A stretch of 7,255 nucleotides of DNA from DASUZB01 sp036377075 (GTDB lineage Bacteria > Actinomycetota > CALGFH01). The notes beneath the pieces are model-generated. The model saw nothing but the letters and a program-made list of their open reading frames with translations, was not told where the DNA came from and made no database searches. The DNA lies in NCBI GenBank assembly GCA_036377075.1, contig DASUZB010000106.1, positions 1-7,255 of the forward strand, given 5' to 3'. A program made the translations under genes and the position numbers. Each line of letters starts with the position of its first letter. Within the stretch, counting starts at the first letter, position 1. Of this stretch, positions 1 through 5,057 are shown in pieces.

Positions 1-666
1 GTCAGCGTGGCCGTGCTCGGCGTCAGCATCGTCCTTGTCATGGCGCGGTACCTGGCGGCCACCGACCCGGTCGGGCGCCAGCAGCTCAAGTGGCTGGCCG
101 GCGGCGCGTTCCTGTCCGGCGGCCTGGCGCTGGCGCTGTGGTTCCTGCCCCAGCTCGTGCGGGGCGAGGGCCTGCTGCCCGCGGACTGGCTCGGCTTCTC
201 GGGTGTGCCGCTGGTGGCCGGGCTGACCGTGGCGGTGCTGCGCTACCGGCTGTTCGACGTTGACCGCATCATCAGCCGCACGCTCGCCTACGGGCTGCTG
301 ACGGTGCTGCTCGGCGGCGGCTACGCCGGGGTCGTCCTCGGCCTCGGCCAGGTCGTCGGGAGCGACAACAGCCTGGTCGTGGCGGCGGCGACCCTGGCCG
401 TGGCGGCCGCCTTCCAGCCGGCCCGCCGCCGCGTCCAGGCCGTGGTGGACCGGCGCTTCAACCGCCGCCACTACGACACCGTGCAGACGATCGCCGCCTT
501 CAGCGCCCGCGTCCACCAGCAGCGCGACCTGCACGCCCTGACCGCCGAGCTGCTCGCGGTGGTCGACCAGACCATGCAGCCCACCGGGACGGTGCTGTGG
601 CTGCGGCCTGCCCCGGCGCCGCGGGCGCCCGGCGGGGCCACGCCGCCGCGGACCCGCGGAGGGTAG
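1..666 (+). CDS. Multi-pass membrane sensor-like protein, C-terminal part (5' end outside window)
   Basis: The frame is open from base 1, so this is most likely the C-terminal 221 codons of a longer protein; the GTG at 7 is in frame but has no visible ribosome binding site. Hydrophobic segments lie at about codons 1-18, 31-50, 64-80, 95-115 and 124-138. Between them are short motifs recurrent in a large group of actinobacterial membrane proteins: GRQQLKWL (25-32), RYRLFDVDRIISRT (81-94) and, after the last membrane segment, an Arg-rich amphipathic stretch with VVDRRFNRRHYD (148-159). A helical tail with ALTAELLAVVDQTMQPTG follows, then a Pro/Gly/Arg-rich end. In related proteins this architecture can precede a histidine-kinase module, but here the protein stops with no H-box or ATPase domain. 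A signalling or sensing role is therefore inference only. It lies upstream of the UDG-like gene on the same strand, 172 bp apart, so co-transcription is possible but not shown. Confidence 0.75.
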   Translation, partial: VSVAVLGVSIVLVMARYLAATDPVGRQQLKWLAGGAFLSGGLALALWFLPQLVRGEGLLPADWLGFSGVPLVAGLTVAVLRYRLFDVDRIISRTLAYGLLTVLLGGGYAGVVLGLGQVVGSDNSLVVAAATLAVAAAFQPARRRVQAVVDRRFNRRHYDTVQTIAAFSARVHQQRDLHALTAELLAVVDQTMQPTGTVLWLRPAPAPRAPGGATPPRTRGG

Positions 667-742
667 CGGCAAGCCCGGCGGTCCCGTCGCTGTCGTCCGG
701 ATTGGGGGTGATAGAGTCGCCTGCCAGACGGCCGAGCATGGG

Positions 743-834
743 TCCGGGGCCCGAGCAGCAGAGCGGTAGCCCCGGATCGACGAAGGGGGTCCGGGGCTCG
801 AGCAGCGGAGCGGTAGCCCCGGGTTGAAAGGGGG
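743..834 (+). repeat. Two tandem ~47-bp repeats, each a stem-loop plus GA(A)AGGGGG tail
   Basis: Unit 1 is 743-789 (47 bp) and unit 2 is 790-834 (45 bp). They are nearly identical over the first 33 bases and differ mainly by a 2-bp length change before the G-run. Each holds a perfect 8-bp inverted repeat: TCCGGGGC 743-750 with GCCCCGGA 769-776, and CCGGGGCT 791-798 with AGCCCCGG 815-822. The loops are 18 and 16 nt and share GAGCAGC.GAGCGGT. Because arm 3 (TCCGGGGC, 790-797) equals arm 1, arm 2 (769-776) can also pair with arm 3, giving an alternative middle hairpin. The G-run of unit 2 (827-834) is the Shine-Dalgarno of the next gene. This may be a 5'-leader regulatory element, a protein-binding site or a dispersed palindromic repeat; the sequence alone does not decide. 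Confidence 0.75.
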
Positions 835-838
835 CACC

Positions 839-2644
839 ATGGTCGACGAGCGCGGGGATCCCTGGGAGCACGATCCCGGACCGATGGCGGCAAGCGGCTG
901 GGCGGCGCTGTTCGCCGAGACACCGAACTACCGGGGGCTCGGGGTGGCGGTGGTCGGCCGTGAGGCGTTCCGCTGGCACCACGGCCCGATGTTCTACCGG
1001 GGCCGCCTCGACGGCTCCGCCAGGGTGGTGGTGGTCGGCCAGGAGGGCGCGCAGGACGAGTCGCTGTCGCACCGCTCGTTCACCGGCGGCACCGGCGCGC
1101 GCATGCAGCACCTGCTGCACCACCTCGGCCTGGACCGCTCCTACCTGTTCCTCAACTCGTTCGTCTACCCGATCTTCGGCCAGTACACCGACGACCTGCG
1201 CCCGCTCGCCCAGGACCCGCGCTCGCCCATCGTCGGCCACCGCAACCGCATCCTCGACAAGGCGGTCGTCGACGGCGACGTGCGGCTGGTGGTCGCCGTC
1301 GGGCGCGCCGCCAAGGAGTCGATCGCGACCTGGGCCAAGGCGCACGGCGGCAGCGCCGATCCCGACCACCTCGAGCACGCCACGCCCGGCTCCCTGCCCG
1401 GCAGGCTCCGCCTCGTCGGGGTGCTCCACCCCGGCTCGGTCTCCGGTGGCTCCACCGACGCCATCAAGGCCGACTTCCAGCGCGCCTGCGACCTGGTCAA
1501 GGGATGGCTGGCCGCCGACCCGGGCTGGCTGCCCGCCGACCCCGGCATGGCGCGCGACCTGAACGCGCCCTACCAGTACGAGTCGGCCGCCCTCCCCTTC
1601 CGCGACTTCCCCTTCGCCACCTGCCCGCGCCTGGGCCGCGGCGGCACCTCCAGCAACCGCACCGACGACCAGCGCGGCATCCGGCTGTTCTCCGCCAACG
1701 GCAAATACGACGCCCACGGCGCCAACCTGCGCGACCCGTCCACCGCGGCGGGCAGCCACACCGGCTACCGCGCCGACCCCGGCGACCTCCCCTACGAGCC
1801 GCCGCGGGCGGCGCCGACCGCCTTCGACCCGGGCCCGCCGGCCAACCTGGCGCGCCTCCTGCTCGGCCACGAGCCCGGCTTTGCCTGGCCCGACTTCGCC
1901 GCGCTCGGCGTCACCTCCCACGCCTCCTTCGGCACCGGGCCGGTCTACCGCGGCCGCTTCAGCGACCTCAGCCTGGTCATCCTGGCGGACCAGGCCTCCG
2001 ACGACGACCTGTTCACCGGTCGGGCGCTGTCCGGCGACGCCGGCCAGTTCCTCGACAGGTTCCTGTCCGCCGCCGGCCTCACCCGCAGCTACCTGGTGCT
2101 GCGCACGCTGCCGGTCGACACCCTCGACCTGAGCCAGGCCAAGCGCGACGACCTGGTCGACCAGCCGCAGGTCCGCGCCCTCCACCGCGAGCTGCTGCGG
2201 CGCGTCCGCGCCCAGAACCCGGACGTCACCGCGGTGCTGGCGCTGGGACCGGGCGCGCGGCGCCTGGCGCCGCAGGTCGTCCCGTCCGGCACCGAGGTGA
2301 TCGAGCTCGCCGCGCACGGCGCGCCCGGCGCGGCGGCGTCCTGGCAGGCCGCGCTCGACCGGCTCGCCACCCGCGGCTACCCCAGGGACGTCGCCGATCC
2401 CCCGTTCAAACTCGGCTCCGGCCGCGGCCAGCTGCCGCGCATCGACCTGCCCTACGGCGCGCTGCGCTGGCTGGGGACCTCCGGCGACCGCGCCGTCCGC
2501 CCCACCGACCTCGACCTCGGCAGGCCCTCGCCCGACTACCTCAAGCTGTTCGTCCCCGCCTGGGTCGCCCAGCTGCCCCCGGCGCCGCTCACGCCCGCCG
2601 AGCAGGCGGCCGCCGACCAGCTGCAGAGCATCGCCATCGCCTGA
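839..2644 (+). CDS. Tandem-duplicated uracil-DNA-glycosylase-like protein
   Basis: The ATG at 839 is chosen over the in-frame TTG at 824 because AAAGGGGG (827-834) lies 4 nt before it. The product is 601 residues. The first half resembles the UDG superfamily: an active-site-like strand VVVVGQEGAQDE (63-74), then FTGGTGARMQHLLHHLGL (81-98), similar to the F-x-G-x-x-G-x-x-L helix of family 4/5 enzymes, YLFLNSFVYP (102-111), and a late HPGS (197-200) at the usual HPS position. Only two cysteines are present (C217, C262), so the Fe-S cluster of family 4/5 is absent. The second half repeats the order: GPVYRGRF (367-373), LVILADQASDDD (379-390), LFTGRALSGDAGQFLDRFL (391-409), YLVLRTLPVD (418-427) and LALGPGARRLA (467-477). 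It has lost the HPG and Asn-like positions. A DNA base-excision role is an inference; activity and substrate are unknown. The 3' end is 6 bp from the end of the convergent methyltransferase gene. Confidence 0.85.
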   Translation: MVDERGDPWEHDPGPMAASGWAALFAETPNYRGLGVAVVGREAFRWHHGPMFYRGRLDGSARVVVVGQEGAQDESLSHRSFTGGTGARMQHLLHHLGLDRSYLFLNSFVYPIFGQYTDDLRPLAQDPRSPIVGHRNRILDKAVVDGDVRLVVAVGRAAKESIATWAKAHGGSADPDHLEHATPGSLPGRLRLVGVLHPGSVSGGSTDAIKADFQRACDLVKGWLAADPGWLPADPGMARDLNAPYQYESAALPFRDFPFATCPRLGRGGTSSNRTDDQRGIRLFSANGKYDAHGANLRDPSTAAGSHTGYRADPGDLPYEPPRAAPTAFDPGPPANLARLLLGHEPGFAWPDFAALGVTSHASFGTGPVYRGRFSDLSLVILADQASDDDLFTGRALSGDAGQFLDRFLSAAGLTRSYLVLRTLPVDTLDLSQAKRDDLVDQPQVRALHRELLRRVRAQNPDVTAVLALGPGARRLAPQVVPSGTEVIELAAHGAPGAAASWQAALDRLATRGYPRDVADPPFKLGSGRGQLPRIDLPYGALRWLGTSGDRAVRPTDLDLGRPSPDYLKLFVPAWVAQLPPAPLTPAEQAAADQLQSIAIA

Positions 2645-2650
2645 GTGGAG

Positions 2651-3496
2651 CTACGGCTTGCGCGCCACCCCGCCGTAGACGGAGACCTGGGCGTCGGTCG
2701 GCCGGTCCGCCTCGCCGGTGGCGGGGTCGGGCCGCCAGTGCGGCAGCGAGACCAGGCCCGGGTCGACCAGGTCGAGCCCGTCGAAGAAGCGCTCGACCTC
2801 GGGCCGGGAGCGGACCCGCATGATCACGCCGCTCTTGCGGTAGACGGCGGCGACCCCCTCCCACGCCGCGGGGTCGAAGTCGCCGGTGAGGTGGGACAGG
2901 GCCAGGTAGCTGCCCGTGGGCAGCGCGTCGAGCAGCCGGCGGGCGACGCCGTACGGGTCGTCGGAGTCGGGGATGAAGTGCATGATCGCGATCAGCAGCA
3001 GCGCCACCGGCTGGTCGCGGTCGAGCGTCGCCAGCAGCTGCGGGGAGCTCAGGATCTGGTCCACGTCGCGCAGGTCGGCGTCGATGTAGGCGGTCCTGCC
3101 CGCTGGGCTGCTGGTGAGCCGGGCGCGCGCGTGCACCAGCACGATCGGGTCGTTGTCGACGTAGACGATCCGCGCCGTCGGCGTGACCTCCTGGGCGACC
3201 TCGTGCACGTTGGGGGAGGTCGGGATGCCGGTGCCGATGTCGAGGAACTGGCTGATGCCAGCCTCGGCGGCCAGGTAGCGGACCGCGCGCCGCAGGAAGG
3301 CGCGGTTCTCCCTGGGCGGGATCAGGCTGTTCGGGTTGGCCTGCATCCCCTGCGCGGCCGCCGCCCGGTCGGCGGGGAAGTTGTCCTTGCCGCCGAGGAG
3401 GTAGTCGTAGACGCGGGCGGGGTGGGGCCGGTCGGTGCGCAGGTCGGCCTGCGAGGGGTCGGAGCGGTCCGGGTCCGTCGAGGGTGTGTCCACCAT
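2651..3496 (-). CDS. SAV2177-family (DUF574) SAM-dependent methyltransferase
   Basis: The product is 281 residues. The ATG (complement of 3494-3496) is preceded by AGGAG (complement of 3502-3506) at 5 nt, which fixes the start; the frame is open further upstream but without such support. Family signatures are in order: ARVYDYLLGGKDNFPADR (27-44), the SAM-binding motif I FLDIGTGIPTSPN (84-96), the acidic strand-2 motif VYVDNDPIVLVHARA (111-125), YIDADLRD (137-144), ALLLIAIMHFIPD (165-177) and LALSHLTGDFDP (198-209). This family is abundant in actinobacteria and has a Rossmann methyltransferase fold, but the substrates of most members are unknown. The gene is transcribed away from mscL, with 165 bp between the starts, and converges on the UDG-like gene with 6 bp between stop codons and no recognisable terminator hairpin. 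Confidence 0.93.
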   Translation of the reverse strand: MVDTPSTDPDRSDPSQADLRTDRPHPARVYDYLLGGKDNFPADRAAAAQGMQANPNSLIPPRENRAFLRRAVRYLAAEAGISQFLDIGTGIPTSPNVHEVAQEVTPTARIVYVDNDPIVLVHARARLTSSPAGRTAYIDADLRDVDQILSSPQLLATLDRDQPVALLLIAIMHFIPDSDDPYGVARRLLDALPTGSYLALSHLTGDFDPAAWEGVAAVYRKSGVIMRVRSRPEVERFFDGLDLVDPGLVSLPHWRPDPATGEADRPTDAQVSVYGGVARKP

Positions 3497-3520
3497 GCCC
3501 ACTCCTGCGCTCGGGATCGT

Positions 3521-3549
3521 TTGCTGGCATTCCGCCCGCACAGTATGAA
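3521..3549 (+). promoter_or_regulatory. Candidate promoter for mscL
   Basis: TTGCTG (3521-3526) and TATGAA (3544-3549) are separated by exactly 17 nt, matching a housekeeping-type -35/-10 arrangement with 3/6 and 4/6 consensus matches. Transcription would start near 3556 and give a leader of about 105 nt before the mscL GTG. Apart from this, the 3497-3661 intergenic stretch holds the methyltransferase ribosome binding site and, just before the mscL Shine-Dalgarno, a GC-rich inverted repeat (GCCGGC at 3618-3623 and 3642-3647) that could fold in the leader. The match is weak and is read by eye. Confidence 0.3.
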
Positions 3550-3661
3550 CCGGCCGCCGGGTGGTTTTGCCGCGTCGCCGGGGCACATACCGGAGGTCTG
3601 GCATGGACCGACGACAGGCCGGCGCCGCCCGCGGGCGGGTGGCCGGCGAGGAGGGATCGCT

Positions 3662-4078
3662 GTGCGAGGACTGGTGTCGGAGTTCAAGACCTTCGTGCTC
3701 AGGGGCAACGTGGTCGACCTGGCGGTCGGCATCGTGATCGGCGTCGCCTTCGCCGCGGTGGTGCAGGCGCTGGTCAAGGACCTGCTCACCCCGCTGATCG
3801 CCGCCATCTTCGGCCAGCCCGACTTCTCCGCCCTGACGTTCAAGGTCCACCGGTCGGTGTTCCGCTACGGGGACTTCCTCAACGCGTTGATCGCGTTCGT
3901 CACCATCGCCGCCGCGGTCTTCTTCTTCGTCGTCAAGCCGGTCAACGTGCTGACGGCGCGCTTCAGCCACAGTGAGACGCCCGAGCCGACCACCCGCAAG
4001 TGCCCCTTCTGCCTGATGGAGATCCCCCTCAAGGCGCGACGCTGCGCCTTCTGCACCATCGAGCTCGGCGCCGCGTAG
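3662..4078 (+). CDS. mscL: Large-conductance mechanosensitive channel MscL with C-terminal zinc ribbon
   Basis: The product has 138 residues, starting at GTG 3662 with AGGAGG (3649-3654) 7 nt upstream. MscL opens under membrane tension and releases solutes during hypo-osmotic shock. The N-terminal amphipathic helix (VSEFKTFVLRG, 5-15) leads into the pore-lining TM1 with the family signature GNVVDLAVGIVIGVAFAAVV (15-34), followed by DLLTPLIA (40-47). A short extracellular loop precedes TM2 (about 70-93, FVTIAAAVFFFVVKPVNVL). Instead of the usual charged C-terminal helical bundle, the protein ends in a four-cysteine module, CPFC (114-117) and CAFC (128-131), separated by LMEIPLKARR, a zinc-ribbon pattern. 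Similar tails occur, as far as I recall, in some other bacterial MscL proteins. The upstream frame is open into the neighbouring gene's antisense, but that extension is not protein-like. Confidence 0.95.
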   Translation: MRGLVSEFKTFVLRGNVVDLAVGIVIGVAFAAVVQALVKDLLTPLIAAIFGQPDFSALTFKVHRSVFRYGDFLNALIAFVTIAAAVFFFVVKPVNVLTARFSHSETPEPTTRKCPFCLMEIPLKARRCAFCTIELGAA

Positions 4079-4152
4079 GGCCTCGCCGCGTTCGTGGGTC
4101 CCGCGATGAACCCGTCGAGGGACATCGACATGTCCAGCACGGTCGAGGACAT
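3865..4152 (-). pseudogene. Broken dihydrofolate-reductase-like (RibD C-terminal family) gene, N-terminal remnant
   Basis: Reading from the ATG at 4152 on the minus strand, the first ~20 codons (4152 to about 4093) contain VLDMSMSLDGFIAGP, the characteristic first strand and loop of the actinobacterial DHFR/RibD C-terminal reductase family. A ribosome binding site GGGGAG (complement of 4160-4165) is kept, and the ATG is 4 nt after the PPK2 stop codon, as in a translationally linked operon. After GPTNAA the frame runs antisense through the mscL 3' end and stops at 3865, giving a 95-residue ORF with no resemblance to the rest of the family, whose members are normally around 180-200 residues. 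The natural reading is that a deletion or rearrangement joined the start of this gene to the mscL end, with the junction between about 4079 and 4093. A short product may still be made, but no reductase function is expected. Confidence 0.62.
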
Positions 4153-4156
4153 CGTT

Positions 4157-4924
4157 TCACTCCCCACGTCCTTGGGGCAGGTCGAAGCCGCGGGCGAGCA
4201 TGCCGCGCTCGACCTCGGTGACCACCGTCTCGAGGACCTTGACCCGGGCGTAGCGCTTGGACTCCGCCTCGACGAGCTGCCAGCGGGCCAGCGGGTGGTC
4301 GGTGCGTTCCAGCATCTCCTCGACCGCCCGCTCGTAGGCAGGCCGCTGGTCGCGGTTGCGCCAGTCCTCCTTGCTCAGCTTCCACGACTTGAGCGGGTCG
4401 CGCTCGCGCCGCTGGAAGCGGCGCAACTGCTCCTTGTCGGAGATGTGCAGCCAGAACTTGACCAGGATCATGCCCTCGAGCACCAGCGAGCGCTCGAAGT
4501 CGACGATCTCGCCGTAGCCGCGGGTCCACTGCTCGACGGTGGCGAACCCCTCGACGCGCTCCACCAGCACGCGGCCGTACCAGGAGCGGTCGAGCACGGC
4601 CATGCCGCCCCAGCCGGGCAGCGCGGGCGAGAACCGCAGCAGGAAATGGTGGCGCTTCTCGTCGAAGGTGGGCGCCGCGAACGTGGCCACGCGGGCGTGC
4701 CTCGGGTCGAGCGGGGCGACCAGCCGGCGGATGGCGCCGCCCTTGCCGGCGGCGTCCCAGCCCTCGAACAGCACGCACACCGGCGGGCCGAGGCGCCCGT
4801 CGCCGAGCAGCCCCCCGAGGGCGAGGCGCAGCTCCAGCAGGCGGACCTGCGCCGCCGCCACCCGGCTCGCCTCCTCCTCGCGGCCGAGCTTGAGGCTCAG
4901 GTCGAGCTCGTCCAGCCTTCCCAT
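4157..4924 (-). CDS. PPK2-family polyphosphate kinase (class II / polyphosphate:AMP phosphotransferase-like)
   Basis: The product is 255 residues from the ATG at 4924. PPK2 enzymes move phosphate between polyphosphate and nucleotides; the class II branch is known for AMP phosphorylation. Visible motifs: Walker A FEGWDAAGKGGAIRRL (53-68), Walker B MAVLDRSWYGRVLVERVEG (108-126), the strand VLEGMILVKFWLHIS (148-162), and the lid helix EQLRRFQRRERDPLKSWKL (165-183) with EDWRNRDQRPAYERAV (186-201). The wording of these motifs is closest to single domains of polyphosphate:AMP phosphotransferases, so a class II assignment is likely but substrate choice cannot be proved here. The start is not supported by a Shine-Dalgarno (CCATCCCTCC precedes the ATG). 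The frame is open upstream to 5038, but that extension is rich in Pro, Arg and Cys, unlike the family, and runs through the hairpin region. Downstream, the stop codon is 4 nt from the reductase remnant. Confidence 0.92.
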   Translation of the reverse strand: MGRLDELDLSLKLGREEEASRVAAAQVRLLELRLALGGLLGDGRLGPPVCVLFEGWDAAGKGGAIRRLVAPLDPRHARVATFAAPTFDEKRHHFLLRFSPALPGWGGMAVLDRSWYGRVLVERVEGFATVEQWTRGYGEIVDFERSLVLEGMILVKFWLHISDKEQLRRFQRRERDPLKSWKLSKEDWRNRDQRPAYERAVEEMLERTDHPLARWQLVEAESKRYARVKVLETVVTEVERGMLARGFDLPQGRGE

Positions 4925-4964
4925 GGAGGGATGGTGGCAGCCGAGCAGGTCAGCGGCAAGGACG

Positions 4965-4985
4965 CACCGCCACGGGACGGCGGTG
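4965..4985 (-). other. Short hairpin competing with the longer one beside it
   Basis: CACCGCC (4965-4971) and GGCGGTG (4979-4985) form a perfect 7-bp stem with a 7-nt loop. Bases 4982-4985 also belong to the outer arm of the 4982-5030 hairpin, so the two structures cannot fully form at once. It sits about 40-60 nt upstream of the PPK2 ATG on the transcribed strand. Confidence 0.45.
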
Positions 4986-5030
4986 GGCGGCGGCCGGGCT
5001 GAAGCGCGCCAGCCCGGACCGTCGCCCACC
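4982..5030 (-). terminator. Long GC-rich hairpin, probable terminator of the propeller gene
   Basis: GGTGGGCG (4982-4989) pairs with CGCCCACC (5023-5030). A G-U pair (4990/5022), three more pairs (4991-4993/5019-5021), one bulged A (5018) and CCGGGCT (4994-5000) with AGCCCGG (5011-5017) complete a stem of about 19 pairs around a 10-nt loop. It begins 28 nt after the stop codon of the Asp-box propeller gene on the minus strand. No T-run follows, which is common for terminator-like hairpins in GC-rich actinobacteria. It could also act in the leader of the PPK2 gene, whose start lies 58 nt further on. Confidence 0.6.
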
Positions 5031-5057
5031 AGGTTCACCCGCCTGCCGGGCGCGCGG

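Noticed and set aside
743..834. The tandem repeat as a CRISPR array or tRNA-like element
   Set aside because: There are only two units with no unique spacers between them, and no cloverleaf or T-arm sequence is present.
500..2317. 605-codon open frame on the minus strand
   Set aside because: It is antisense to the UDG-like gene and its translation is low-complexity Gly/Val/Ala/Arg/Asp sequence typical of a GC-rich shadow frame; the plus-strand product has recognisable motifs and a ribosome binding site.
2645..2650. Bidirectional terminator between the convergent UDG-like and methyltransferase genes
   Set aside because: Only 6 bp separate the stop codons and I see no strong inverted repeat spanning them.
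1504..2823. 439-codon open frame overlapping the UDG-like gene in another frame
   Set aside because: Arg/Pro/Ala-rich composition is typical of an out-of-frame reading of GC-rich coding DNA.
2645..3661. Upstream extension of the mscL frame
   Set aside because: The extension is antisense to the methyltransferase; the GTG at 3662 has an ideal AGGAGG and yields a full MscL.
3497..3970. N-terminal extension of the methyltransferase frame
   Set aside because: The extra sequence runs antisense through mscL and is not protein-like; the ATG at 3496 has a well-placed AGGAG and fits the family length.
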